NCBI GenBank assembly: GCA_021234155.1
Contig: JAJEKV010000022.1
Coordinates: forward strand, 5,603,852-5,667,851
Direction: 5' to 3'
DNA from: Isoetes taiwanensis
Lineage: Eukaryota; Streptophyta; Lycopodiopsida; Isoetales; Isoetaceae
Length of the DNA stretch: 64,000 nt
Shown here: one piece after another, positions 11,480 through 23,622 of the stretch
Position numbering within the stretch: position 1 is the first letter of the stretch
Layout of the letters: each line of letters begins with the position of its first letter
Notes under the pieces: generated by a model
Told to the model about the DNA's origin: nothing
Databases searched by the model: none
What the model saw: the letters and a program-made list of their open reading frames with translations, nothing else
Program-made: the position numbers and the translations under genes

Positions 11480-11577
11480 TCATGTTTTTGAGCATATACT
11501 GACATATACTTGGAATATGCCACAAACCCACATGGATGAGGGTTTTCCCCTTAGGGGCAACCCAAAAAACTGGACTC
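11480..11577 (+). repeat. Dispersed repeat copy 1 with hairpin-like end
   Basis: Shares with 14830-14937 the phrases CATATAC, ATATGCCA.AA.CCCACAT and AGGGTTTTCCCC..TAGGGG followed by CAACCCAAAAAA. The end forms an imperfect hairpin (GGGTT.CCCC pairing with GGGGCAACCC). Both copies are in the same orientation. Confidence 0.6.
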
Positions 11578-11599
11578 AAACATATCAGTGGAATGCTAT

Positions 11600-12600
11600 T
11601 TCCATGCCCAATTCATAATTCATAAGGCAAGGCATTCAAATACGCTAATAACTCACAAATTGAATGTTGCAAATAGGAAAAAGAAACACAATCCATTGGT
11701 TCCATTCAAACCTTGAACATATCGAAAGACGAAAGACGAGAAGCAAGAATGATGATTTCGTTGGTGGTAGCCAAACTTGGCCTCTTCAAGGGGTCGTAAC
11801 AATTGCACTCTAAGCTTCTAATCATCTTGGATGTGGGCCTATAACAAGATACTCTGCTTAAGAGCCATTATTGTATAGCCCATTATGAAGAACCCTGAGC
11901 TAGCACATCGTCCATCTATTAGCATTTTTCTTGCACATAACAAGCTAGTTGTGAAATGTTGTAATTTGAACTAATCATTTCAAATGCTTATGTGGAGCAT
12001 ATGTGTAGCAAAAGTATTTCTCCTTGACATTTGCTCATAATGTTCCCATTTATATCAGCAATCTTGGCGGCCATAAACCGTTCCAAAGGCTTGCAGAAAA
12101 AAATTTCATGTCTTCACAAATAAGTTTAATTCAATTCAATTATGTAGGTAATGCTGTGTTTTGGGGAAGGAATATGTGTAACTTTAAGGAAGAAAGTTAT
12201 AGGCAGAGTACAATAAAATAGGTATCAGCAGTTAATCAGTTGGAAGGCTAATCTAGCCTTTGGTTAAAAAATCATGTGCCCCCATACCATTCTAAGTTCT
12301 AATTTTGTACTGTAGCCAGATCCTATCCTTTGGGTTCTATGTAATTTCCATAATAGATTAGTCTCGAGGTGTACCAAGTCTTGCAAGCCAACTTATGCAC
12401 CCCTTCCTCCATGATTTACCTAGAATCTGAATACAGATTATTTTAACATTGCTTGCACTATAGCATTTCCATTTCTGTATTTAATTTTGTAACCAATTTT
12501 CCATATTTTACAGAGATATCTCAAAAGGGCAATTTCATAGTTTCCTGTTGGAAACAGTCTTTTTTACAGCACCAACCGAAACGAGAAAACCATCAAGTGA
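11600..12600. other. No gene seen
   Basis: AT-rich sequence with only short ORFs that have no recognisable domains. Nothing repetitive stands out apart from a short AATTCAATTCAATT stretch near 12126. Confidence 0.5.
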
Positions 12601-12649
12601 GGAGAGGGTTTTCATATCATCAGCCGGAAAGACGAAGCCTGCTCTTTCC

Positions 12650-13643
12650 CAGAGGTTAGAGAAAAATGCAAACAGTATTGGCTTTTGATCTTCTTCCTGT
12701 AGCAAGTCCTTAATGAAGCCAAATGCAGCTTTAAAGTCTCAGGGCGAAGCAGAGATAGGTGTTGCAAAATGATCTGCTTGAATCTCCATTTCTTTTCAAC
12801 ACACATCTGCCAAGACATCATAGCTGTTTATGTAATCTCCAACCTTGTCTTGGGCACGATGCACATATAATTTGCAGTCTATGGAAGACATGGCTCACAC
12901 GACTTCAACAACCCTTCATATGTCTGATCAGAGATCAGACCATGTGTCCAGAGGTGAATGTAAGTTGCCTTATTATCAATTGCAGCATTTAATGAAGGAT
13001 TACCCATCTGGAACGAAAAAATATTGAAGTCATGAAGCAAACCCTGATGTGACAAATGTAAATATGATGTAATAGTAATCTCTGCAAATATCACTTACCA
13101 CTATACCCTTCAACTTAAATTTATAGTGCCCAGGAATACTAGAATATTTTAGAATCGCACTTGCAAGCTGGGGAATATAATGCCCTACAAGTACATGGTA
13201 TGTTAACGTCCTTTTTTCCATTATAAAACACACGTTGCAGCTTATCATACCTGCATAGCTTTCTCCAGACATATAGAAATCTCTATCTTTATACTCTGGG
13301 AACATTTTGAACCAAGCGACAAGGAAACATACAGTATCTCTAGCTGCATAAAACAGAGAACATACTTGTGTATCTACAAATAGAAACAAAAATAAGTGAC
13401 ATGTCTAGCCAGAAATTCTAACCTGTTCGTTTATCATCATAAGAATCTGAAGTGGTGTTGGAGTAAGACCAGCCAATTCCAGCGGGTGTTTCCACAAAGA
13501 GCATGTTGGATGCTGAAGAAGATCCGCATTCCATAAGCAAATGAATTTAAAGAATATTTTAGAGGCTTCGATTAAATAAACATAAAGTTTCCTGACCTTA
13601 TTCCACGAATGAGAATTTCGGATCAATCCAGTGCCGGTGCTAT
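12650..13643 (-). pseudogene. Serine carboxypeptidase-like (SCPL, S10) gene fragment, both ends missing
   Basis: Minus-strand exons with good splice sites can be read in order. 13597-13643 has GLIRNSHSWNK. 13423-13512 has SNMLFVETPAGIGWSYSNTT. 13251-13343 has the catalytic serine motif GESYAG after FPEYKDRDFYM. 13099-13184 has GHYIPQLASAILKYS. 12899-13007 has GNPSLNAAID and HGLISDQTYEG. From about 12880 there is YINSYDVLADVC, running to a stop. The first two exons join one base out of phase. Upstream secretory-signal exons and the downstream exons with the catalytic Asp and His are absent. Spacing between exons is intron-like, so this is a genomic, not a processed, copy. It cannot encode an active peptidase or acyltransferase. 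Confidence 0.85.
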
Positions 13644-13773
13644 CTGGATAAAACAATCTTGTTAAAAAATCGAGATGCACCCAGCAGCTTTCTTTCGGAT
13701 TCCATTCAAAAACATCAAGGTTTTTTTTCCTATAACAATACGGCCCTGCATTTCTTTGAATCTGAGCAGCATT

Positions 13774-14485
13774 TCAACTCGACACGAAGTCTCTTGTGCT
13801 CAATGAATCAAAGATATGCTGTGCATCAACCATGCTACCACATTTAGCATAAAATCCAATAAGGGAACTTGCTACAAATGGATCACTTTCAAGTCCAGCA
13901 TAGCATATTTGCTCATAAACTTTCTTTCCAGTTTCCAAGGCTGCTACATTGCCACAAGCCTTCAGAACAGCTACATAAGTTGAAGAATCTGGTATCAAAC
14001 CATCATCCTGCATAGAAGCAAATACCTGTAGGGCCAATTCACCCTTACCACTGTCTGCATAACCAAAAATCAGTGCACGCCATGATACCACATCATGGTA
14101 TGGTATCCTGTCAAAGACTTCATGAGCATGCACCATGTCTCCTCCTAGTGAGTTCAGAGTCGATGGCTCTGCCCTTCTGCAAGCATTCCATTTTTACAGT
14201 CCTTCCCTCCACTTGGTTACCATCAACATTTGCTACACATGTGGCGCAGGCCCTCAATACAGCAACATAAGTTTGGGCATCTGGTGTGAAACCACTACCT
14301 TGTATCTGTGCAAATAGTTCCATCGGCAACCTGCTCTCACCATTCTCTGCATAACCAAATATCATAGCAGTCCAGGACACCAGGTCGTGATGTGGCATCT
14401 TGTCAAAGACCCAACGAGCATGTGTCATACTCCCACATCTGGCACCAAAAATAACCAGCTCCTTCGAATCCAAGAATCCCAACAT
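13774..14485 (-). pseudogene. PLS-class pentatricopeptide repeat (PPR) fragment with frameshift
   Basis: Two overlapping minus-strand frames carry PPR repeats. 14120-14485 has WVFDKMPHHDLVSWTAMIFG, then GFTPDAQTYVAVLRACA. 13774-14136 has HEVFDRIPYHDVVSWRALIF, DGLIPDSSTYVAVLKACG and ASSLIGFYAKCGSMVDAQHI. This P-L-S pattern is that of plant organellar RNA-editing and processing factors. Only about five repeats remain, with no targeting peptide and no E or DYW domain. A deletion or frameshift near 14130 joins the two frames. It lies directly upstream of the SCPL fragment on the same strand. Confidence 0.85.
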
Positions 14486-14545
14486 GACACGGAAACCTCA
14501 CTGTTTGCTTCACAAGAAATGCAAGGCAGAGAACCCACCTCAGAA

Positions 14546-14630
14546 AAAGAACCCGATGCTACCCGATGCTACCCGATGCTGGCCACCCGATGATTTAAGC
14601 CCCATAGCATTTCCCTGGCTACCCGATGCT
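14546..14630 (+). repeat. Short tandem repeat, ACCCGATGCT decamer
   Basis: Three uninterrupted copies of the decamer ACCCGATGCT near 14550-14580, with further copies at about 14586 and 14619. No coding role is apparent. Confidence 0.7.
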
Positions 14631-14829
14631 GCTTGTCTATGTAAAATGCTCCAATCACTTTACCTGTCTCCCACGAATCTGCAAATGCAGCCATGCAAAA
14701 TAGTGAAAGAAAAGCATCTACAATAGCCACAACGCACTGATGAGCATCCTGGTCCACTCCGGTTAGCCGGTTTCGAGAGCGGCTGCCCACCAACAGAAGT
14801 GACCTAACATTTACAGCCAATCATAAGTT

Positions 14830-14937
14830 TTTAGCAGTCACCAGCATATCCTAGGGATATTCTAGCATATACCTAGGATATGCCAAAAGCCCACATAAAC
14901 AAGGGTTTGCCCCCCTAGGGGCAACCCAAAAAATATG
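14830..14937 (+). repeat. Dispersed repeat copy 2 with hairpin-like end
   Basis: Direct copy of the repeat at 11480-11577. It contains GCATATACCTAGGATATGCC, then GGGTTTGCCCC and AGGGGCAACCC, which can pair as a stem. Together the two copies bracket the SCPL and PPR fragments. Confidence 0.6.
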
Positions 14938-15129
14938 TAACAAATATTATCTTAAGAGAAAGATAGACGTAGACAAAATTGTTGCATTGATTGATAAATT
15001 TTACATTATAATCTGGATAAACCAGACATACAAAATCTCTCCTGCAAATCTTCCAGACTGAGTCAAGCCCGGTCTACTTAGTAGGGTCGTCGATGCCTCC
15101 ATTTCCATTGTAGCCCTTAGTGAATTCTT

Positions 15130-16985
15130 CACGCAGCAAAAGTCCCGGGCTCCAGCTCAACTGCCTCGGGCTCCACCTCCATTGCCACTGGAGGCATTGC
15201 GTCATATACTGCATGTGGTAGTAGTTCATGTTGAGGCAAACGGGCATAGAGGTTGGCTACTAGGAAATGAAGCTCCTAGTTCTGAAATTCAAGCATGCAG
15301 TTGCGAGCTTCACTTTCAATCATATCATGAACTGCATTATCAAAGTGCTCAGACAAGATGGCCAACCTTCTTCTTATGTCCAAGGCTTCAGAGCCTAGAT
15401 TTGAAATGGCCCTGCGCTCTGCGGTCATTGTCATCACATGGTCCAAGTATTCAAGTGGACACAACCTAGGTGCAACTGACTCAGAAAAAAAAATATACAT
15501 GCCCGGCGTGTTATAACTAATAATAGAGTCAGAAAAAAAATATATACAGGGTTGGCGTGCATTGGAAAGGGGAAAAAAACGCCTATTCACCTTTGATAGA
15601 TAGGTAGATAGACAAATAGAACGACATATGGAACTTTTTTCTGTATAACTTAAGCTAAAATGTATGAGTTTGCAAGTTAGTTGAAAGTTCTAAATTAGCT
15701 TCTTCTATATTGTTCAAATGAAAGGCCCGTACTAAATCAACATACCAAATGTCTTCATATCCAGAATACCCATTTTAAAGAATAAACTACGTTACCATAT
15801 TGCATTCACTTGTTATCTCTCAGTGCAAGTTCGTCCATATTTTCCAAACTAGAACATTGAATAATAAGCTTTGCAGTGAACTTGGTTGATCTGACCACAT
15901 AATAAGAACGATAGCAATAAAAAAGCAACACGCATCTATTCACGTCTCATAAGTGGATCAACCAATAAAAGGATTGGTATTCTTGACAAGTATCAACAAG
16001 ACCTTGTTGTGCACTACCAAATTAGGAATCTCGGGTTCTTTTTTCTGAGAAAGATAATTTTTTCTGATCAAATGACATAATGGACCATTGCAGAGCTTAC
16101 TTGTAGAGTGAAGAGTTGTTAAGAGCTTCTAATGTATCCATCATTGGCTTCTCCCATTGCACTTTCTAAAGCTTTCCAGTGCGTGGGATTGAGAACCTGT
16201 GGATCAGGTTGAACTAGAATAAGAAAATAATGGGTGTACTATCAAATTGTTCATTGAGCAAAATTGTTCATTGAGTACAATGATGTTTATGCACTTTTGT
16301 CGATTGTTGGAAAAGGCCCGTCATACTCATAGTTGATGAACAACTCATCTCCAACATTTATTCCAACCTGTCAGATGCCATAGCAATGTGTTTCGATCTT
16401 GTTAATGTCCATTCTAATCGAGTGATATTCAAATTGTGCCAACTTAAAACAAGCATCAAATGGCTCCACAGAGATGCTATGCCTGCTGCATTGGTTCTCT
16501 TTAGCTATGTGCTTTTTGAACAATGCAGATTTGAGGTTTCTATCTCTTCTATTAGACATATAAGCTTAGCATCAAAATCATCAACAAAGGCTTTGAGTTG
16601 CTTCCAAGATGGATGATCTGGAGTAACTGCATGAGCATGTGTTGTTGGTTGCTGCCAACGCAAATGCTTGTCATTGATCTGCTGAATAAGGCGTGATGCT
16701 TGTGTCCGTGCCCTCGCTCCCTTCTCAAAGGAGCTGTCGACCTGTCATTCTTGCCTAAGCAGTCCAACCTGCGCATTAGAGTAGTATCCAACACAACTTC
16801 TAATAAAAGTTTATATCCAGGATGGGTTGATCTTTTTGAGGTCAAGAATGTACCACGTAAGTAGTAGGTCATCCCCATCCATTGGCAACTCCATGGTGTT
16901 GGTGAGGCACTCGAAGTTGGCATCTCTATGTCGGGCATATAGACACGATCTGAGTCTAGATTCGAATTTTGGATCACAAAATAGC
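15130..16985 (-). pseudogene. Unidentified multi-exon gene-like block with in-frame stops
   Basis: Several minus-strand segments look like real protein, but I do not recognise the family. Near 16980-16810: CDPKFESRLRSCLYARHRDA, then MDGDDLLLTWYILDLKKINP. Near 16740-16565: QASRLIQQINDKHLRWQQPT and HPSWKQLKAFVDDFDAKL. Near 16440-16300: CFKLAQFEYHSIRMDINKIE and NVGDELFINYEYDGP. Near 16200-16110: LNPTHWKALESAMGEA. At 15480-15140: APRLCPLEYLDHVMTMTAER, SNLGSEALDIRRRLAI, SEHFDNAVHDMIESEARNC, LVANLYARLPQHE. In-frame stops occur after FQN (about 15280), after CYGI (about 16375) and inside the 16750 segment, so this copy is probably dead. The exon order is consistent with one gene. Confidence 0.45.
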
Positions 16986-17099
16986 AAATTGAGCCTACTT
17001 GAAGAAATTAAAAATCTATTGATCGGATGCTCCTTTTTTCAAAATTCTTGTTGCCATTACTAGGAGGAGGAGGAGGAAGAATTTGTCCAGCCCCCATTC

Positions 17100-18115
17100 A
17101 CTACATTGCATCTCCTCACATCTATTTAGGGTACTGGTGGGGCCTGTTCTTCTGTATGGGGTTGAGGTCTGAAGCCCGGTGATGTCCCTTATGACTTGAA
17201 GTGACTTAGAATAGGTGGACAAGCCCCTCTTAGCACGGGCGCTCAGAGTGAAATCCACGGTCTCATATCAAATCCTATTGCAGGAATACATCTTCAGAGG
17301 GCAACCCTTGAATGATGCCCATCTCCCGAACCTGGCTTACACCGTGGCAATGGGATCGCAACGGCTCAAGGCCTGTTGGAAGGACAAGAGAGCTCAGTGG
17401 CTAGCCAGATGGAATGTGCAGGAGCACAGGTACATACAGGTAGACACAGAGGCCGATTGTGACAGCTTGAGGCATTATCTTGACACTTGTTTGCTTGGCA
17501 AGCTTTGGGACCCCAGGGCCCAGAGCAGGTCAAAACGGCATATTACAAGCAACATATAAACCCCACGCTAGACCGCGGCCTACAATGCTACATGGATTCA
17601 CATCTGCCCATGAAAAAAGCACAGGCTCATTGCCTCCATTTGCACAGGTGCCCACCATCTCCGAATTGAGACAGGCAGGTGGATTGGGGAGCCACACCAG
17701 GACATGCTTTGTCAGTGTTGCCAGATGGGAGCCATTGAGGACGAATGTCACACTTTTCAGAGCTACCCGGCATATGATCAGATCCGGGCATGCTACGCTC
17801 TCTTGGTCAGGGCCCCACGAGCCGCTACATATGATACTGAGCATGGCTTCCGTGCAATCATTAGGAACATATATTGAGAAGATAATGGATCTGAGGGCTC
17901 AGATATGCCCCCGGACCACCATTGATGAGCAAAAACTATTTGATCGTGTACATATATATATTTGTACAGCTTGTCAACAGTCTTATTGCTGCCACAGTTT
18001 TTTGTCTAAAAAACACCTCAGGGTGGGGGTTTTTTAATCTAGGTAGTAATCCGTCTGTTAAGCTCCTGTATTGGGTCCCATAAGTCGATTAGTGGACGAT
18101 AAAAAAACATTCAAT
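17100..18115 (+). mobile_element. Degenerate LINE 3' end, related to the TC-associated LINE family
   Basis: The start matches the region just after the RT palm of the LINEs near 39350: VLVGPVLLYGVEVW here versus VLVQSVVLYGCEVW there. A frame near 17640-17900 holds the terminal zinc region (HHLRIETGRW, then CCQMGAIEDECHTFQSYP), equivalent to the SHHLSIEEGRW...EVEDEVHALLLCP block at 39800-39930. The element ends with CGATAAAAAAACATTCAATT and then CAATT-type repeats at about 18090-18115, like the tails of the other copies. Multiple stops and frame changes mark it as old. No flanking microsatellite remains. Confidence 0.65.
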
Positions 18116-18912
18116 TCAATTCTTAAGGATTCAAATCCAAGTCCATATTTAAATTCGTCCATCAACCTCCGGCAATGATTGTTAAAGGCTTATTTTCACA
18201 TGAAGAATCCAATAATAGCAATGATTTTCATCTGCTTATTTCACATGAAGAATAACAGTCTCCTTCTCTACCACAACTTTATTTCTTAATCAGAGGAGAA
18301 CCATACTCATTTACAAATAGAAATAGCTAATAGAGATATATTTTCGTCTTGCAACTCTTCTTCGAGCAAGGAACCTAGGGGCATCTTACTTTGTGCCGTT
18401 TTGGGCAATGGGAGCCAAAGTGTAAAAAAGTAGGGCATCATCCTTTTGCAAGAGCTTTATATATGGGTTTTGCTATAATTCCTATTTTACAAGTCTATCT
18501 TCAGCAAACGTAATAAAGTATAACTCAACATACAACACCAAAGGTTGTCCTATTTACAAACCTAAAAACATCTTGCAAAAAACGACACATATTCCAACCT
18601 TGGAACTTCACATAGTAATGTACCCCCTCAATCTCCAATTTAGTTCTGCCACTTTGTAGCAAAGATATAGTAAAAATAGTTCTTCATTATACAACCTTAG
18701 TACAAAATTAAGTTGATGCAAAGCACCAGGCTATGTTACAAAGATGGTAAGGATTTAAGCATCATAAAGTCTCATGTGCCACCTGAGTTGTTTCATTTGC
18801 AGCAGTGTCTCCTCCTGTATAGGACAAAAACAACATAATGCACTTTCAAGGCAGGCTGCACCACAAAGAGATCAATCTTGTCTAGAACATGGCCAGAACT
18901 ACATTTCTCTCT
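18116..18912. other. 3' flank of the pseudokinase gene, no coding seen
   Basis: AT-rich sequence with short ORFs only. It presumably includes the 3' UTR and polyadenylation region of the minus-strand gene ending at 18913. No element ends were recognised. Confidence 0.5.
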
Positions 18913-21139
18913 TCAACTACTCAAGCACGAGGGAGAAGTGAGCATAGGTGATGCTTTGAAGGACCGTAAAGATGATCCACATGTGACCCTAACCTTTGAG
19001 ACATGTCCTGAAGGACTTGACACTGGGCTTGGTTCATGCAGCATTTCTTTGAGAGATCTTGGCTTGCTTGGGAATAGCCGTTCGCGCTTGCCTTTGCATT
19101 CCTCATCCAGCATCAACTCTATCATCTCCACTACTTGTTTCATGCTTGGCCTCTTGTCTGGATCAGATTGCAGGCACTGACATGACAAATCAGCCAATCT
19201 TCTAGCAGCCTTTGCTGAGTAGTGCCCCTTCAATTCTGGATCAATTACCAGAAACAGTTTGATGTCATCCTTTTGAAGTTGTCTGAACCATTGCAGCCGA
19301 TCCTCTTCAACAGTTGGAAGAATGTGGTTCATATCAGGGTGGCCTGTTAGAATCTCCAACAGGACTATTCCAAAGCTCCAAACATTGCTTTTTGCAAGAA
19401 GCCGTCCTTGTAACGTTGTTTCTGGTGCAGCATATGGAGCATTCTGCAAAAAAACTAGGTATATTTTATTAAATTTCCAATATCCATATTTCATCCACTC
19501 CTCACGAGCGGCAACATTAACGTACCAGAGAAAGATATGATCTGACAGCCATAGGCCGGATGCTATACATATATCCTGTGAGTTTTGCGTTGAAGTGCTC
19601 ATTCACTTGAATGTTGAAACTTCTCAAGTCCCAAAACATGACCTGGATGTACAACACCAATCAAATTGTCTGGCCAAAGCTGACAGCCAATTTTATTTGC
19701 ATTCAACTAATGGAGACAGAATCTTACACTATCTCCACAGTTCCTAAAGTACTTCAATTCAAAAATGCAAGGACATGCAAAGAAAAACAGTAATCATACA
19801 CCACAGGAAAAGACGGAAAAACTTTAACACATCTTCCATCCAATAAGCTCCAAGTACATTAGTAATTTGCAATTCCCATTGAGCTTTACTATTTGTGATT
19901 GTTATCTGCACAAATAAAGACATGCAAAATCAATATACCTGCGAGGCTACTTGCTCATGAAGGTAAGCTAATCCCCTAGCCGCATCCAATGCTATTTTCA
20001 TTCTTTGGGACCAATCCAAAGGTCGCTTGCCCACTCTACCATACAACAGCTTATCAAGTCCACCATTGTGCAGCTGTTCATATACCAGAAGCTGGCCATT
20101 TTGCTTTTGCTTGCCTTCTTCAAAAGAATAGCCAACTAGCCTGCATAGTTGAGGATGACGCAATTTGCTAAGGCTTTCCACTTCAAGAATCCAATCCTGT
20201 AGATGGTTATCATTAGTAGGAACTCATATTTAAAGGAAAAAAACAAATACTTGTTTTAGGTAAAATCATGGGATTTTCCAAAGTATGGCTCAAACTCTGC
20301 ATGTCCTACAAAGTTTAACATCATACCATACTTAACAAAACATAAATGTTTAAGTTAGCTTAATATTTGGTTTATGCAACATGGCGTTTGTGTTCCAATG
20401 CTAATCCAAATCTACCTGAAAGACTATTTGGTTTATGCAACATGGCGTTTGTGTTCCAATGCTAATCCAAATCTACCTGAAAGACTATTCCAGAAACACG
20501 CGCAACAGCGATTTCGATCTTCTTTCCTGGTGCTCCAAACTCATCATTGATACGACATCTATACATAGGCCCACTGCCTTGCATGCCAACTAGATACCTG
20601 GAAGAAAAGTTCTCGCAACCTGCTGCTAATTCTTCAAACTGAAACACCCTCAAAGTTCTGGTGCATTTGGGCCTAGCTCCATCAGAAGAAGTGACAGACT
20701 TCTGAGAACCAAAACAGGCAGCACCAACAGAGAGAGACCTGAGCCCTCCTCCTCCATCATGTGAAGACCAGTCTAGGTCTCGAGAAGAAAAGCAAGAACG
20801 CGAAGAAAACTCTGGAGGCACCGGAAGGGGAAGAGGACGGCTCACCTTTCGACAGTATAACCCACTTTGAGTTTTTCTAGCTTGAGCATTGCTGCTAATA
20901 GATTGAAGGTCTGGAGGAGCAGAAAGCACCCTGGGTTCGTTGTTTGCTATGTCATAATCCCTGCTTTGAAAGGAAGGCGGTGCAGAAAGAGTGCGAAAAT
21001 CTTCTTTCTTTGCTGTGGCAATAGCTACAGGGTCGGGAAGCATTCTTGGTCTGATCAGTTGCCTGCATCCTGCCCTGGTAATATGAAGATGAGGCTCAAA
21101 AACCCTTCTTCTCTCTTTATTTGCGATGAAACATCCCAT
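18913..21139 (-). CDS. Receptor-like cytoplasmic kinase family protein, predicted pseudokinase (4 exons)
   Basis: Exons 20477-21139, 19939-20196, 19526-19642 and 18913-19443 have consensus GT/AG sites, join in phase and give 522 residues. ATG at 21139 is chosen because it yields MGCF: Gly2 for N-myristoylation and Cys3 for palmitoylation, typical of RLCKs and implying plasma-membrane anchoring. A ~165-residue basic, Ser/Pro-rich region leads into a kinase fold starting FQFEELAAGCENFSSRYLVG. All three catalytic signatures are degenerate. The VAIK lysine is replaced in EIAVARVSG, the HRD loop reads WDLRSFNIQVN, and the DFG position reads LTGYM. Structural parts are kept (LRHPQLCRLVGYSFEEG, LLYGRVGKRPLDW, APETTLQGRLLAKSNVWSFG, LLEILTG, DPDKRPSMKQVVEM). 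A plant RLCK subfamily is known with the same losses, so this is probably a conserved scaffold or signalling pseudokinase, not decay. Confidence 0.9.
20364..20485. repeat. 61-bp tandem duplication spanning the exon 1 splice donor of the pseudokinase
   Basis: Two near-identical 61-bp copies, 20364-20424 and 20425-20485. The right copy contains the last few codons of exon 1 and its donor (minus strand CTTTCAG|GTAGATTTGG). The left copy repeats the same bases inside intron 1 and so offers a second identical donor. Confidence 0.85.
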
Positions 21140-23600
21140 CTTCAAAAAAATTTGTGAAGCAGCTAGAAGGAATAGATGATTGCTTTTTCACAATCATGCC
21201 AATAAGGCATCTAGATGATGGAGTACCTTTGTTCTCGGATTGGAGAACAAAGCATTTACCTTTTGCAGAGCAGGAAGTAGAAGAATGGAGGGAGCTTCAA
21301 AAACGGCGAGCTTTCCTGACCTACCTAGCCAGTTCCTCTTTTTACCCAATACAAAATCATGCGCAAATCCCAATCCACCCACATAAGAAAATCGTCTCTT
21401 CGTTAACCGTGCAGGCGCCCATGAACTACGTCAGAGTCAAATGGATGGATCAAAGTTTGGCTATGGCAGACTACGCACAAGCAACCCAACAAAAAAAGAA
21501 ATTCAAAGCAAAACCGAGGCACTGACAGAATCACAAGAGGCCCTGCGCGTGTCTGTACAAATGCCATCGCCATGTATTTGCAGAACTGGATAGAGAAAGG
21601 CGCTGCTCAGATTCTAACCCTTTGATAGTTTTCTATGAAACTTTAAGGATGGTCTGCATCACAGTCTAAACAAATGAAGAAAAAAAACCTTCTCTTTTTC
21701 CTTTTAAGTTTTCAATTCGTAGTGGAATACTCAATACAATTTATGCAAGAATAAAAGGAAATCATTTTTCTCTATACACATATGCTAACATGAACAAATG
21801 TATTACCTCTTCTTGCCACAAGTATGGAATCAATTTCTCATCCCAGAGACTCAGACTGGGCAGGCTAGTTTCTTTCTTTAGTACAATAATAAAGAGCATT
21901 TGGGCCGCTTCATTCTATATCAGTGCTTTAGGACAATAAAATCCCTAGTGTCCTCTGTGCACACTGAATGCGCTTATACGTGTAATATGAAGGACCTCTA
22001 TCCTTTACTTCTCTCTTCCAGTTTCTTTGATATCGACATTGTATGCTTCACTAGTTGCTCTTGCCTCCTGACATCATCATTGTTGATCTTCGTATCATGT
22101 TGCCTACAGTCTGTTATGCAAAAGGATATGCTCCTCCTGGGTGCGGTGTGTCCTAATAAGATTATGATTTCTAAACCTTCTTGGAATATAGATTGATGTT
22201 GATGTATTTGGGTAGATTGGTATGCAAAGGGTATCCCATGCCAACATGTTGTTGACATGTAGCAGGCTTTATCCATTGCAGAGGTTGACAACTCTTGGGA
22301 ACTGATCGTGCCTACACGTTACTCCTTAGATACACAACTTGCACTAGATTTCTATTTGGATATGGCATTTGAGTACGATAAAATGTTATTGGAGGACACA
22401 TGCTTGCACCCCCTTTTTTTGTTTCCCTCTTATTTTATAGCAGTGTTGTTCAATATTTTTTATTGGTATGTTCCATTCTTCAATTGTATGTTGTTGCAGT
22501 CGTATCCTCTACATAAGAATAAGTGTTATGTCAAATATAATGCTATAGTAAGTCAATAGGTGAGAGATGATATATGCATTGACAAAAGAAAGTAATGAAA
22601 ATGGTAATTGTTATTGCATTTGCATAATGAAACACATTTGTAGGTGTACATATACAGCATGGATAATGATCAACTTTGGTGACTAAAGCAGTTATAATGT
22701 CAGTTCTTGCATTTCAAGCTAAATTTAATAACTAGGTGCATGTGCTTAACTCCTATGGGGAAAACTCTTCTCTATTTTGCACTTTCTACATTGCATCATC
22801 AATGTGGTAAGCTTTTCATTGAGTTATTAGTTGCAGCTAAGACTCAGTAGTTAGTTCAGCTACCTTAGCTACAAATTCCTTTCTTCGAAATACATGATTC
22901 GATGACTAGTGTGAAATCCATTGAACATTTTTTTAAGCTTGTGATAGATCCTTGTATTTATTTGTAGAATACGAAGATGATCTCACAAAGACATTAAATT
23001 GAATTCATTTTACTTTTATTTTTCATGGAGATACATGGTCTGTGGACCCAATACAATGAACACAATAATTTGGAAAAGTTATAGAGTTGCCCCATCGTTG
23101 CCCTACAACTAACAAGTATTGGTTTAATTGGTAGGTATTAGTTTCTATAACAACCCTTGTTTGTGGTATGCAAGCTCTGGACAAACTAACATCCTGGGTA
23201 GGAAATGAGATTCTGAATTTTCAGTGCCAGTAGTCTATATTAGAGATCTCTTTGGCTTCTCAATATCATATCAATATCCTGCCTTACAAACCTCTTATTT
23301 TTGCAGTCAAAATGGTTTAGACCATACAATAAGCAAAGGGAAGGTAAATGTTACAAGACGAGATAAGAAACATGAGGGATTATCTTAATAAGCAGCGCTT
23401 TATGTCAGCCTGAACCTTTTTATTTGGTGAGTCTTATTATCCAAGCTTTGTTCTTATTTTCGAAAAAGCATCTACTTATATTCCTTTTGGTATGTAGGTT
23501 GTAGTATCACTATTGAAGGTGCATATTCTGCCCTCCCTTTTGATGATGCATATCCTAATTATAAGTAAGTTTGTGCATGTTGGGTTTTCCTTGTATAATA
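21140..23600. other. Upstream region of the pseudokinase gene and AT-rich intergenic DNA, no gene seen
   Basis: The first ~500 bp presumably hold the promoter and 5' UTR of the minus-strand kinase gene. A 123-codon plus-strand ORF at 21154 lacks recognisable domains and is probably chance. The rest has only short ORFs and no recognisable element ends. Confidence 0.5.
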
Positions 23601-23622
23601 GGGTAAAAGCACGCTGTGGTGT
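23601..23622 (+). repeat. Left terminal inverted repeat of the 3.4 kb element
   Basis: 22-bp sequence beginning GGGTAAAAGCACGC, identical to the reverse complement of 26945-26966. Confidence 0.9.

Noticed and set aside
14900-14937. Helitron 3' terminus, from the hairpin GGGTT.GCCCC / GGGGCAACCC
   Set aside because: No CTRR follows within the expected distance in either copy, and no TC start was identified.
21154-21525. 123-codon plus-strand ORF upstream of the kinase
   Set aside because: It overlaps the likely promoter and 5' UTR of the minus-strand gene and has no domain or codon pattern suggesting a gene.
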